A stretch of DNA of 64,000 nt, taken from NCBI GenBank assembly GCA_026874595.1, contig CM049306.1, forward strand, positions 33,742,019-33,806,018, given 5' to 3'. Each line of letters starts with the position of its first letter. Position 1 is the first letter of the stretch. Source of the DNA: Sipunculus nudus (taxonomy: Eukaryota > Annelida > Sipuncula > Golfingiida > Sipunculidae). Made by a program: the position numbers and the translations under genes. This document shows, one piece after another, positions 11,453 to 23,665 of this stretch. The notes under the pieces were generated by a model that made no database searches, was not told the origin of the DNA, and worked only from the letters and a program-made list of their open reading frames with translations.

Positions 11453-13200
11453 CGTGTATTTAGAATGCAAGTATGAGATGGGGCCTACCCACACCTACCC
11501 ACACTAGGTCAACTCACTGGGTAACCAAGCAATCACGAGATTAATCATGTGACAAAAACGATCTATAAATAAAATATCACCAAAAGACGTAAAATGAACG
11601 GATGAAATGCATCATTAATAAACGTCTCCAGTCAGCAAACACTGGCATTTTGCTGAATGACATATCATTCTCAAGCTAATTTTCTTGAAGTTAAACACTT
11701 ACGCTGGTATCAGCTGACCTTGCATTGAGGGCCCAGGGTTAAGTATTCTAGTTCAGTAGGACTTTAGGATAATCGATTGCGGTAAACGTAATTTCCATCA
11801 AGGTCGACAGGATAAAAAATATCAGTTCCAGCTCCTTTTGGCGGCGGTATCGATGCGATAAATAAACTGCTATTACATTAACTAAAGGCCCTGCATGGCT
11901 AAGCTTTGGTAAAGGGTACCCAAGCTTTACATTACGCAGCCTCAGCAGTATATTTATCCCAAAAGCGAGCTTCTCAATTTATTATTAAGCTTAAACAGGG
12001 CCATCTAACAAGTTTTGTCGATTCATGCAGTATTTGGGGCCGGTGAACTGGACTTTGGAGCCGTCGAAAGTAACATTATCTAGGCTACAAATAAATGTAG
12101 GAGATCGTTATAAAAATTTGCGGGTTAATTGGGTAGACTTGCTCTGTAATCCGGGAAAAGATTCCAGGCGACTTTGACTGGGCTATCCTTGACTCACAGT
12201 GACGAAAATGCATTGAGTTAATGGGACAAAATGTAATTTTATCCCTGACTAGAAGAGCTGTGTACCATTTGAATGATTCTCGCATAAAACGGAAATTCTA
12301 ATTCTCTCCAAAGCGGGATATTCAATATTAAGCTAAAAATTCATATCAAATTTAGGCAAGATATACCAGGATGGAAATTTGTAGGATGGAGGTAATATTT
12401 CCACCCGTGTTTATCTAGTATCGCTTCTCGTCGGCACCTTTATGTCTCAGTCTGTTTGCTTCTCTGGGCACAAGATTATCGAAAATGTTATTGATGGATT
12501 TTTTTTAAGTCGAGGAAGCCCAGGATTAAATAAATGGCAGCTCTGGGCTAGGAGGCCCGAATTTAATCAGATATTATAATGAGAAAAACTTGGCTATTCT
12601 CTTTATCGAATATTTGAAATGATGTACTGCTGAAATTTTAATTGTTTTGTTGTTTAACAAGTTTACAAAAGTATTTAAGTATTGAAGATTTTCGCACAAA
12701 ATATACGTTTCAATATTACGACGCTGTAAATAGTTGTTGTAAATACTAAGTGTATTTGCGCTTAACGCGCCCACCTGTGTGTTCCTTTGTTTCGGATTTG
12801 TGCATTTACATTCAGTTACGCTCTTTTTCACACATATATTTATTTCATAAACTAGTATACATACATTTAACTGAAAATTGTGTCACATAATACAAGTTTT
12901 CAAACCAAACAAAATGAAAAATACACACTAACTACACATACAACTGCAATTTTCTCGAAAGCTTATACTTTAAACGTTTCGTAAAAAAAATAACGTATTA
13001 ACATTCTTTCGCAAATGATTTATAACAGCTTTACCATATTCTTAATGAAATTTTAATATGTTATGTCTTCCTGCAATTCTTCACTCTATCATATATATAT
13101 ATAAATTGATACAGATGTCTCTCCATAACAAAATTTATGCTCGTCACGACTACGTGATCTGTTGATTCATGTATTGTAAAGAACGGTCTTTGATATATAT
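11453..13200. other. Unassigned AT-rich sequence
   Basis: No gene. The frames at 12085-12285 and 12574-12831 (minus) have no recognisable motif. There is a short (AT)n at 13089-13106. Confidence 0.45.
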
Positions 13201-13540
13201 CGTAACAAATGGCATGGATTAACTGTAAAATTCACCTGTCTTTCACTTATACAAACACGCCAGAAACATGTCGAGGATGCTCACACACCAAGCCATTTCC
13301 TAAGAATTTCTGCGATATCGTTGGAAGTCGTTATAGAAATCGAAACGTGTGAGCCCTGGTTTTCCAACAACAACCGCGCACTGTCAAGTCCAGACACATG
13401 GCTTGAGTCTGATCGTGCTGGCCCTGTAAATTCGCTGTCTGGGCTAATTTCAACCAATTCACTCCCACGTGTACCCATTCCAAGTCAAGCCGGCGGCGCG
13501 TACGTAAAGTTTAAGCCTCGTTCAACTCTCCTTTAGGGCC
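13201..13540 (-). other. GC-richer island with a 65-codon minus frame
   Basis: Base composition rises here. The minus-strand frame 13478-13281 starts MGTRGSELVEISPD and ends EILRKWLGV. It has an even, protein-like composition and no homopolymers. I do not recognise a domain. It may be a terminal exon or a piece of a retroelement; the overlapping plus frame 13321-13536 is probably its shadow. A protein or repeat-library search would decide. Confidence 0.2.
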
Positions 13541-13936
13541 TCAAACTGTAAATGCACTGATAGCGACACACACATGCAAAAGCAATCTTAACCACGATAG
13601 TCACATATATGATCAGTGCAAATTGTAGTGGTCTAAACAGCTCAGCTGTGCCTTGAGGTGGTTGCAGTTATGTACCTGTCATCCAGTTGGCATCTGTGAT
13701 TATATTTTGTCACTTCGTCTACCTAAATAGCAAAATGCCTTAATGATACCATATGTATTGAATGTATTGACTACCCGTTCAAATTGAATGTACAGTTATA
13801 AATGATCAGAATAGCGAATTGCATAAATTGAATCCGTGAGTAAAGGGGTTTATTGGTCTGAAAAACAAATCTGGCCTATTTGATTCAAATTGAAATGTGT
13901 AACACCTGTTTGGAGTATATGCGGGCTTGGACATTT
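13541..13936. other. Unassigned
   Basis: Nothing recognised between the GC-richer island and the next SINE. Confidence 0.4.
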
Positions 13937-14090
13937 GTGTGGTTTCAAGCTCGACTCTCTCCTCTGAAGACAACGGTTAGATTCCCGGCGTGGCTATGGG
14001 AATGATTTTTAGCGGTGGCTCATCTAAGAATGGAGGTTCTTCGGGTACTACGGCTTCCTCCGCCTCTAGACACTACCCTTGCTGTGATTC
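13937..14090 (+). mobile_element. tRNA-derived SINE, family 2, copy B
   Basis: B-box-like GGTTAGATTCC at 13975-13985, preceded by a decayed head (AGCTCGACTCTCTCC). The body has GCGGTGGCTCATCTAAG and TTCTTCGGGTACTACGGC. Collinear with the minus-strand copy at 11300-11452. Confidence 0.6.
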
Positions 14091-14453
14091 CCAAACGACT
14101 GGGATTAGAATTTCCGGATAACGTAAATTTCCAGATACAGATATCAAGTACGCATGCTCGTCTATTGCTCTCATGAAATAGCTAGCAGTGTGGTCTAATA
14201 GAAACAAGGCCTTTCGGAAAGTAGCTTGGTAGGAGGCTTGCCTAAAGGAAGACGACTATATCTGACCCTGGATCGAGATTAATTGAAAACTTAATAAAGG
14301 TTTCTAAGGCGCAAGGCCTCTCCAAAAGGTACCTGATTACATTCCCAGAATGTAGAAAATCCCATGTTTAATAATATGGACCGGATTTGACATGTCGTAA
14401 GGAATGGTTGTGAGGTATAAAAACACTATACATAGTATAGAGGATCTCCAACT
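14091..14453. other. Unassigned
   Basis: No gene or recognisable repeat between the SINE and the MITE. Confidence 0.4.
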
Positions 14454-14944
14454 TTAAAAGGGACATAATCAGGAGCAATATTATGCCTATTCTTTCCCAC
14501 TATCAGTTCAGTTTTGCATTATACAAAAGTTTCCCAGGAAAACCATCCCAGCACACAGTCTCAGTACCTCACTACGGCTGTTTAACAGCTGGTTATGGCT
14601 CTGCGTGTTGATAAACACAGTCAAGGTGTGTATGTTTACCATAACAAGGCCGCGTGACCACAGGTCCAATTTTGATCCGCAACACGAGCAGTTCCAGCTG
14701 GAACATTGTATTTCATTTTTTTGGGCCAAGTCAGTCAGGGCATCTCCTGATTGACACGTGTTGTGTCGCGACATGTTTACGTTTACATCTGTGATCATGC
14801 CCGGTCAACTGTTTTTAACACTCGTTTAAAGGAGTAAGCAAACGGTTTCAAGGCTAGTTTTGGCAGGTACAGATTTATTTTAAAGAGAAGAAGCTATTTT
14901 TCTTGTTAATTCAACATACATTATAGGTGATTGGGTCCCTTTAA
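14454..14944 (+). mobile_element. TTAA-flanked MITE, copy A (about 490 bp)
   Basis: Flanked by TTAA at both ends (14454-14457, 14941-14944). The inverted termini read, from outside in, TTAA then (A)AGGGAC, two variable bases, AATCA. An opposite-orientation copy lies at 46677-47154 and matches along its whole length, for example GTTTTGCATTATACAAAAGT and its complement near 47090. TTAA targets point to the piggyBac or Kolobok type, but no transposase is encoded. The 96-codon minus frame (14798-14508) is not conserved as a frame in the other copy. Confidence 0.75.
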
Positions 14945-15198
14945 ATGCGTTCTGAATGCGATAGCCACGTTTTCGAAACATGCGATTAGTATCCCTTTTA
15001 AATGGCGTCCGCGTTCCAGTTAGATTTTACGGATTTTCACGTGCGGTCTTTCGCTTCTCTCGGAAGCGTCCTTTTGGAAAGCGTTCTTGTTGTATTTTGC
15101 TGAATTTTTTGTGTGCATTTCCTCATTTTTAGATAAGCTGACTGAAAATCATTTGAGCTATAATGATCACTCCGTCGTCCTTCTTTCTGTCCGTTAAC
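14945..15198. other. Unassigned
   Basis: Includes a second CCCTTTTAAA end-like motif near 14995, possibly a decayed terminus of a related TTAA element. Confidence 0.35.
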
Positions 15199-15302
15199 AG
15201 GGAACAAATGCTAACCGTTGGACCTAGAATCTTCTGACTTTACATCCAGGGAGGTCCATGAAAAATCTTCTTGGACACTCAAAATTAAGTCTCTGTCACT
15301 CA
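15199..15302 (+). repeat. Direct repeat unit, copy 1
   Basis: Starts GGGAACAAATGCTAACC and runs to AAATTAAGTCTCTGT. It is repeated 324 bp downstream at 15523-15627 with many substitutions. The paired units look like two monomers of a decayed tandem or interspersed family. Confidence 0.7.
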
Positions 15303-15522
15303 TATCATCGAAGCTATTGTTCTCAGAAGATCCCCCAAGAATAATTAAAAATTTGACACAAAAGCTTCACTAATGCATTGATCACCATGATTCTGTGCAT
15401 GCATATTGATCATGGAGTGTTTCATTAGTTTCTGCAGACTGGTTGCGTCATCTATACTTTTATCAAATCTTTACTCATTTTCCCCTATTTTTGAGACCTC
15501 AATGAATCGGTTGTTCCTTAAA

Positions 15523-15627
15523 AGGGAACAAATCGTAACCATTTGACCTTGAATCTTCTAACTTAACATCCAGGGAGAGCTATGAAAACTCCCTTTGGAA
15601 ACCTGAAATTAAGTCTCTGTTTCCCAT
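15523..15627 (+). repeat. Direct repeat unit, copy 2
   Basis: Diverged copy of 15199-15302. It includes TGACCTTGA (15544-15552), identical to an ERR/SF-1-type extended half-site. It is preceded by a short hairpin, TTGTTCC...GGGAACAA. Confidence 0.65.
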
Positions 15628-15828
15628 ATTCATTGTGTTATGCAAAGACAAATGGTCAATATGTCAGTCGGCTGTGCGTCATGACCCATGGTTCACTTAT
15701 TCTATATGTGTTCGTGATCGCATTAGATCTTCATGATTAAGGATTTTTTTGTTTATTTGTTTAACTTTTTTTGTACGGAATCATAAGCTTAAATATGATA
15801 CAATACGTTTTGTTAGGACCCTGGACAG

Positions 15829-15950
15829 GATCCACCAAGATCTGATAACCGATCCGTTACCATTCTATGAAGATCGGTTTCGATCCTTTGCGATCTTTCA
15901 CGATCATTTGTAGCTTAGAATTGTCATGCTTTATAAGATAACATGCGATC
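15829..15950. repeat. GATC-rich cluster, partly 10-bp periodic
   Basis: Eight GATC tetramers in 122 bp, starting at 15829, 15839, 15851, 15872, 15882, 15892, 15902 and 15947. The run 15872-15902 is spaced exactly 10 bp, as units of the form CGATCNTTTG. About 0.5 GATC sites are expected in this length at even base composition. It is probably a small decayed minisatellite. Confidence 0.75.
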
Positions 15951-16409
15951 TTAACACAATTAAAAAAAAATATCAAATTGTGATAATCGTGGGTTAGTGT
16001 AAACGAAGCATTGCCCTTTAAAGAAACATAATGCCAGATATACAACGGTCAGTGGACTCGCTCATTAAGCAACTCATTTGATTGATAATGCCTTCATTAT
16101 CTTTTAAATCCAGGTGGATGAAAATATATCTGAGAGTGAAATGCGTTATATATCATAAAAAATAAGTGCTCTATAATTCAAGGGTGTTTCCTAATATAGG
16201 TGAAAGTGCAGTTTCTATATATAAATATGATTTTTTTTTATTAAAGGACTGGCAATAGACTATGAGAAAATATAAGTTTGGACATTGTGACCGAAATAAT
16301 GTGGGTTCCGGAGCATTTAAATCGTTCTGTGTGTAAAGACCCACGACCAATATAGTTTACACAAGGGTCCGCCACCATTTTCAAGGAAATATATGGTCAT
16401 TAAATGAGA
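15951..16409. other. Unassigned
   Basis: AT-rich, no recognised feature. Confidence 0.4.
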
Positions 16410-16635
16410 GGTTATACCACAGGGGTCTGATGATAAAATTCAAACTTTAAGCCCAAGAACCGCTAGAAAAAGTAATTCATTGTGACATAAACAGCTTTTT
16501 TGACTGCGTACTATCTTGTTATTAAATGGTCAAGGAAGCTGATTATATCATTAGAATTATAACGCTTTTCTAGCGGTTCTGTGGCTTAAATTTTGGACTT
16601 TTTTATCTTCAATGACAGTTCCTTGTGGGTTATAG
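16410..16635. mobile_element. Palindromic MITE-like foldback (226 bp)
   Basis: The arms 16410-16478 and 16556-16635 are imperfect reverse complements. The clearest block is TTTAAGCC..AGAACCGCTAGAAAA on the left against its complement CTTTTCTAGCGGTTCTGTGGC on the right. The match extends outwards through GGTTATACCACA versus TGTGGGTTATA. The loop is about 75 bp. No coding content. No target duplication could be fixed by eye. Confidence 0.6.
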
Positions 16636-18582
16636 AGCTTTTTTTAATTTGTTTAACCTACAGGGGTATATATCTATATCGCTGGTAAAGCACATATCTA
16701 TAGAGTGATTATTCAAACAAATGGCTAAAATAGTTTGTAATTTGATCCACACGTCCAATCACCCATGATACATGCAGATAATAACATATTTTTCTTAACA
16801 AAGATGGATATAAACTGTTTATACAAAGGGACATGAAGCATTTCTACCTCCCCATATATGCAACATATCACCTTAGGTTACATTGCTGTGTTTACAAACA
16901 TGTTGTTGTTAAACAACTTCATACATCTTTAAGAAAGGCGTTTTAAGAACTTTTCACAACCAAAAGTACCCTTAGATCATTAATATATAAACCGAGGAAG
17001 CCAGAAATTACATAAATTCTTCTTGAACAGGTAGGTGAATGGACACCTTTAATATAAGATCGATTCTCTATAGGTTTCGTTCGATATCAGGTGTAAAGCC
17101 CTTAGGCACCAATAAAAGCCATGCCATCTGTTCACTGTACTAACGTGATCTCTCATTCTAAAGGTGTTACCGGATCATGCACTCACTGACCTGTTGTACA
17201 TCTGTGCCTGGAACAAACCGGCCACCGACTATACAAAAGCAGCTTCATCGTACGAGTCATACCATGACGGGCTGAATACACAAACCCTGTATTCTGTGTG
17301 TCAATTGAATTAAGTAGCCATAGAATTGGCTAGACTGGACTAATATATCAGATATACTGACATTCATATAATGCATATCACATTCAAATACCCGGGCTTG
17401 TATTACATTAATCTTGTTGGCTCGGACGCGCCTGTAATCACCACCGGAATAAAGTTAAACATCATCACATATATAAATATACACATTCAATGGAGAGTCC
17501 ATGGTGTCTGCAATAGCGCCCACTGCGATTAGTGCTAAAGCCACTAACACTAGTGCTAAGCCTGTCCTCCATAACTCTAATCCTGAATATGTTTTACTTA
17601 TTTCAGCAACCAATTTTGTAAATAACCATAATATTATGTTTTATGGCAGTTAAAATATAATGAGAAATATCAAATATTATCTGAATATGAGAATTGTCTC
17701 AGGTATTCGCATATCATGAAAAATAAATGAAGTATTGTGAAATTTAAGACATAAAAGGTCATAGAATTTAAAAAAATGTTTACAGGTAAGAAAATTTAAC
17801 CTTTTGGAAATGGAATAACTTTAATTTTTTTAAAGTTGTTGTTAAGTCAGGTATAACCTTAAAACGTAAACTGGAGAAAACAATTATGTTTATCAGGGTA
17901 ATGTGAATATGTGGCAGTAGATATGTAAAGAACTGTTTATTATATATTATATCGTCTTCTTATTATAGTAATGATAATTAATAAAAATGTATAAACACAT
18001 TGGTAACAGGCAAAGTAATAAAATAATACATATTATTTTCTGCTGACTATCATATGGGTCTGATGGTCATGATCAACGCCTGGACTGACTTTGATCTCCT
18101 GAGGCATTGTTAGCGTTCGGTGTGCCTGGATCTGTCCTGCTGGTTTGGTGTGTATAATTAGCTGCACATCAGTGGTCACCTGTGGTCCTAATTACTGGGG
18201 ATACCACAGAATGAAATGTCAAATTACATCATAAAGACTACTCTGGTATTTGATGACTATTATCTTTAATAATATATTTGAAATTACATTGCATGATCAT
18301 TCGAGTATTAATGTTGCTTTGTAATAACATTGAAGAGTGATAACGTCCTACTGAACACGCTACTCTAATTGGCAGATGAGGGCGCGGTCATCCCTACAGC
18401 GTTCCTCCCGCTCTGATGTTTTTCCTTTTGTATTTATGTGCCTTCACCAAACACTGACCTCGAATAATTTCGCAATCGCTCACTGGGGCAGCCATTTATG
18501 GTAAAGACTGAAAAGCAGATGTTGCAGTGTTGGAATTAAGGGAATACCGCTAGTAAAATGTGTTTTAATATCCAAAAGTACA

Positions 18583-18583
<1 letters not shown>
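16636..18583. other. Unassigned AT-rich sequence
   Basis: No gene. A small duplicated motif, TAGTGCTAA(A)GCC, occurs twice near 17532 and 17554. Confidence 0.45.
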
Positions 18584-18631
<48 letters not shown>

Positions 18632-18633
18632 TA
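18584..18633. repeat. (ATT)n/(TA)n microsatellite
   Basis: About 13 ATT units followed by a short TA run, directly upstream of the SINE at 18690. Confidence 0.95.
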
Positions 18634-18689
18634 AGGGTTCGGACCACGTGACAGGACAGTATAACACGCTTCCTCTTCTTTTTATATCC

Positions 18690-18925
18690 AGGTGTTAACC
18701 AGGGGCGGTGGCTCCTGCACCTACGGGCCCTGGGTGTGTAATCGTCCCCATTGCTGGGTTATCCTACCGAGGAACCCCAAATGGCACAGTTGTTTGTGAG
18801 TGAAACGCGGACTTTCCGCATTCATGGGCCTGCAGAGCGCTTAATCAGGTTGGGACCAGACGGTAAATACATCTCACTGCTCGGATTCGAACCAACGAAC
18901 TCATGGCTTTAATTCCTATACTCTA
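18690..18925 (-). mobile_element. tRNA-derived SINE, family 3, copy A
   Basis: The minus strand contains a perfect B box, GGTTCGAATCC (complement 18883-18893). The A box is weak. The body has the signature CCGAGGAACCCC, GAGTGAAAC and CCTGCAGAG (plus strand). The copy at 26575-26810 has the same elements in the same order, so both belong to one family. Confidence 0.65.
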
Positions 18926-19507
18926 ATGATATATTGATACAATTTTTTTTATATTACATATCATACAATAATCATAGCATATACATCATAATGCACAAAC
19001 CCATTCCAATTCCTCAAAATCCAAGATGGCTGCCATAATGCATTTTTAGGAAGTAGCCCCTATAAAAAAAATAAGGCCATGAATAATACACGGAAAAGTT
19101 TGGTGCTTTCCCCCGGCATGTCCCCCATCATTTTGCTAAGCCACCTGACTGAAAAGACATAATGCTGAAACAAATATCATCATACGTTGGGATTTGTGAC
19201 AAGTCGGACAGCCATAAATGGGACCCACATAATAGAATTACGGTGAAATAGCACAATAACACATGCGCTAATTGGGACTTTGTACAACAGCGTGGTTGGG
19301 GACAGAGCAGCACAAAAGCTGCCGTGGTTCACCATAAATTGCGGTAAGACTTTCTCTCTATTTCAAACTCTCGTCTTTTTCCGCAAGTTTAAATTAAAAA
19401 AATTACATAAATCACACGAACATTATAGCTTTAGAACTTGTTGTCGGAGTGTTGTGGTTCTTGTTTCAGTTTACTCAGGCAAAGCCGGTGACTCGGTGCA
19501 ATCGTTC
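18926..19507. other. Unassigned, with two short shadow frames
   Basis: Opposite-strand frames 19128-19313 (minus) and 19280-19519 (plus) overlap. The latter runs into a minisatellite. Neither is recognisable. Confidence 0.4.
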
Positions 19508-19594
19508 TCTGTGAAATAAGCACACTGCTGTCTGTGAAATAAGCACACTGCTGTCTGTGAAATAAGCACACTGCTGTCTGTGAAATAAGGACAC
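19508..19594 (+). repeat. 23-bp minisatellite, 3.8 copies
   Basis: The unit TCTGTGAAATAAGCACACTG plus CTG repeats at 19508, 19531, 19554 and 19577 with exact 23-bp spacing. The first three units are identical, so the expansion is recent. Confidence 0.95.
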
Positions 19595-20199
19595 ATCGGC
19601 CTCCTACATGTAGTATAAGGTGACGCTGCAGGCTGTGTTATATTTGATGAATAACTGTTATGTGCTGTTACTGGTGCCAGGCTACACTTTATGCTAACTG
19701 ATATTATATGATATTGATAGTATATTATAGCGCGGAATTCTCAAACCCCTGGTTAAGCGAAATTCCCTTGTATCTAAAATTTCATGTCTTACAGTATAAA
19801 AAACGTGGAAAATCAATTAACTTGGATTGCACTATTGAAACCTGTAAATCGGTTTCTGCTCTGCACTCTTGATCATGTATGCAATAAAAATACCTTAAAT
19901 GGCCTATAAATGACCATTTATATGCAGTGGCGTCAATTTATCTTCAAGGGTGGGGGATGACTCGCACACAGGCCAGGAAGATAATAAATAAACTAGACGT
20001 CCATAGGTCGATCACTTGCCGGAAGTTAAAATAACACAGACAGACAGAGACAGGAAGACGGTGGAACATGGGAAAGCAGTCATTTGAATGAGCAATGTTC
20101 TGGGAGGGCAGAAACAATAACATATTGTGTACTTAAATGCTTATAATGTAAAGTCGCGGAATACCCGAGACTTACAGATAGACACACAAACTAAACATA
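19595..20199. other. Unassigned, with a possible DNA-transposon end
   Basis: TGCAGTGGCGTCAATTTATC followed by GGGTGGGGG (about 19924-19955) resembles the G-rich ends of degraded invertebrate DNA transposons, but the partner end is not visible. Confidence 0.3.
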
Positions 20200-20268
20200 T
20201 TTCTAAATATTTTCTAAATATCTAAAAAATCTAAATATCTATTTTTCATATATCTAAATATTTCTAAA
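20200..20268. repeat. Degenerate TCTAAATAT minisatellite
   Basis: Six to seven imperfect TCTAAATAT units. Confidence 0.8.
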
Positions 20269-21330
20269 ACAATGCGGACTCCATAATGATATATTTCAGA
20301 CCAAAGAATAAGCAGACAGGAGAAACTGACAATAACAGACCGACTGACAGACTGACAGAACCTGGATGACAGGTGACCAGACTTCTTAATGGGGAATGCA
20401 TAGACGAATAAAATGAGCTATTTTTTTTACGAAGTTCTGAGCAAAATAATATTTGTGGGGTTCAGTGACCTTGACATTTGACCTATCTAAAAAAGAAAGG
20501 CTTTTAGCGTTCCATATAACTTCCAGAACGATTGCTCGAGATTTCTAGCCTGAAGTGCTAAAACAGTGAAATCTCTTAAGATCCTGTTTGACGAGAAAAA
20601 TTACGTGATTTCGGGAGATGAGGTTTGAAGTCGAGTAAAACTGATCTAGTGCTGCCTGAAAAAAACCTCTCTAGCTTTTAAACTGACAAAGTAATAAAAA
20701 TAATACCCAATTTTTTTCGAATATCATGACTTTTCCGAAAAAATTCTTAACCATGGTTAAATTTGACTGAGGCGGCTACACATCACAGAAAGTCTACGGA
20801 ATAACGATTATAATAAGCTACAATTTCTGGGGCTTCCAGGAGTCAAATTGAAGATATGAAGAAAAAGGATTTTGTGAGTTTCAGAACTTTACGTGTTTAT
20901 TAAATGAACAACATTGAGAATGATTGGAAAAAAAATCTGGCTTCTAGGATCCCATATATTAGACAACAAATCAGGCATTGAGGCTCATTTGACGACAACG
21001 GACAAATAGACGGACATACTGACACTTCTGAGAAAACAGACGACTCGATCATTTTTGGAGAAGGTACAGAGGAACAAAATTGGCTATAGTTTATTCAGCT
21101 AGTATTACACTTTATGGGAGTGACCAAAAAAAGAATATGCTGTAGTGTTAACAGTGCAGCGCCCCCCTAGCGGTCATATTAAACATGAAAAATCAATTTT
21201 TAGATATGCGAAGGCATAAGATGTACCAGTTTCAAAGCGATTCCTTTAAACTTGTGGTCTCTAGGGCATTCTCCAGTGAAATCATGGAATATGTCTTTTG
21301 ATGATAAACTGTGCCAGACCTGTAATAAAA
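20269..21330 (+). repeat. Decayed interspersed repeat with receptor-like and CTCF-like motifs
   Basis: Contains TGACCTTGACATTTGACC (20466-20483), a variant of the module forming the 42.5-43.1 kb array, then a phrase of the form AGACGGACATACTGACAC (21008 onward), like the end of that array family. At 21157-21173 lies CAGCGCCCCCCTAGCGG, found in many mollusc repeats in my recollection. No coding content. Confidence 0.4.
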
Positions 21331-23469
21331 TCTGTTAACACTAATTCAATGCTACCTGATGCAAAAAGCTATAAAACTGACAAAGTTAGAAAAATAAGTC
21401 CTATAATTTTTTAATATTATGACTTTTTCCCCTTATTATTGACTAATTCGTTGCAATGGTAACAGCATATTCGAAGCAACGGAAAAAATGAAAAAAAGTT
21501 GTAGGTATTATGGGAATAGGAATCTTTTCCATAAATATTGAAGGCAAAACACTTTCACATAAATATTACTGTGATATGATTTATGAAATACGTAACATCT
21601 GGTAAGCGTGCGCTTGTTCAATGTAGAAAGAAGGCTTTTACTTGGATTCTTTGGAATTTTCAATTTGACGTTTGTCTTTGAGAAAAGTATCCCCAGTTGC
21701 CTCCTTAATGTATTACTGGAAGTATTTTTTTAAGTAGAAACGACCTTTGGTGTAAGGTTGACAAAGGATAGAGCATACAACATGATTCCAATCCGTTTGG
21801 TTGCTTGTAAAAATGAAATTATTTAGCATTTGTGGATCTAAACTGCTAATCCTGCAAACTTGTCAGGAACTCGGGTTTCCTAAATACTTTTGAATGAGAT
21901 CGTGTAGAATCAATTTGGCCCCACTAATATTTAATAATTTCTAACTTCATGGTAGCTAAGCGTTATAAATAGTGCAGTTTGTATTACGTAAGACTTTCAT
22001 TGTGTATATTTAAGTCTAAAAAAAAACACACTTTATTTCCTATTAGTCATTAAGTTGAAAATTTACAAACTAGCCTTCTGCAGCCTTCGTTGATTGAAAA
22101 TATATGACTGTTCATTAACATTTAACGAAAAGTTTAGTTGAATATTGGAACAAGGGATATGAGCGCTGTAACAACAGATTAAATGGATCTAAAAGGATAG
22201 AATCTCTGGCTAGGAATCCCCTGCCGTGTCAGATGGGAAGTAAGACGCCCGCCACCCAACGAGACTATTACCACCAGGGCTTCCAACATACAGACAAGAC
22301 TTAACTTACTACAGGCTATCCATCATGTTCTAGTACACTAGCTTGGGGCGGGCGCTATGAAGTCTTAACTTCTCCGGTCCCGGAACGGGCTTCCTTTATC
22401 TGTAGGGCTGTTCATGTGAGCCCTGTGACAGACAGTTCCTAGAATCGTACGTTCCTAGAATTTTATTTCCCACTGACCCAAGTTATACCCATATCCCTTT
22501 TAAGGTAAACGTCTGTTTGAAAGGAATTCCTTTTTCATTTTAGGTTTGTTAATTCACAATCTTTTGTGTATTCATTTTTTTAACTTTAATTGTTCATTGC
22601 ATTATTTGCACCCTGTTAAATTAAGTACTTCGAAACGCTGTATTGATATATATTACTTCAATTAAGGAGAACGCTTAAATAGTAATCAAGTCTAGAAAGT
22701 CAGTTCATTGTATATATTTTATATTTTTTTTCGATCTGCACCTTGTTTCTGGATCCTCCTATTATAAAGGCTCATAATCGTTTGCAATCTCAGGCTGCTA
22801 ATTAGTTCAGTGTTCCAGCAACACATATCTAAATTTTTATAGGTTGTTATGGTGATGTTTGTGCGTAAACATAGTCCTCGTGTTTCTGTTTACTATACCA
22901 TCACTTCTTTACTAGGGGTCTGTTCATGCGCAGCATCTTCCGAACAAAGAGAAGAAACCTGACAGCAGATGACACAGAAGAAAAACTGGTTTCAACCTAG
23001 AAAAATCTTAATTTGTAAAGCTGCCGGCACAACCTCCACATGGCACGCGCTATGTTTATGTTTTGAGCCACTGATCGCGCCCGGTGCAAGTTTATTTCCA
23101 ATCGTGTACAGGACTAAGCAAAAGGAATTTAAACGAAATATTGACGGGTAGCATGTTATTTTATAGAGGACACACTGTATGTATATTTACCATACATGGT
23201 ATGTGAAAAGGGCTCTTAAATATGGTTTGCCCGTGCCTACGTCCACCCTCGCCCCCTCCAACCAATATTAACATCGCTTCGGAAGTTTTTACATAATCCC
23301 ATAAGGTGACACACAGTAAGCAGACTTACACGGGAGAAAACGTAACTTCCTAGAAAAGCATATAAAACGGAGGTGTAGGAATGATAGGTCTGAATCGTGA
23401 AATGACTGTGATTGTTTAAATCAGCAATCTTGACCCGTGGGCTGGAGTTGGAATATCAGTTTCGGTTGT
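21331..23469. other. Unassigned
   Basis: No gene. A direct repeat, GTTCCTAGAAT, occurs twice at about 22435 and 22451. The 60-codon frame at 22969 is unremarkable. Confidence 0.4.
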
Positions 23470-23665
23470 TCATGATAGGTTTGTGTTTTTGGTGATCGGG
23501 CCGTATTATTACCATGATTTCAGCTGTGTGCTTAAGTGTAGTATCTGATTCTGTGGAAGTCAGACTGCGCTTGGGTTTCTTTCTGTCTGGTCCATGTTTT
23601 ATTAATCTTATGGTTTCTCTTAATAATATTCCTCTTTTTCGTTCTAGAATGAACCCACGCGCCAT
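23456..23665 (-). other. Short frame in the left arm, shared with the right arm
   Basis: The minus frame starts MARGFILE and contains RKRGILLRETIRLIKHGP. The right arm (24480-24671, plus) has MACGLILK followed by the same 18 residues. The match ends shortly after and the DNA around both starts is also similar, so this may be only repeat homology. I do not recognise a family. The 119-codon minus frame 24835-24476 runs antisense through the right arm. Confidence 0.25.

Noticed and set aside
14508-14798. 96-codon frame in the MITE as a transposase
   Set aside because: Too short, no catalytic motif, and not kept as a frame in the second copy.
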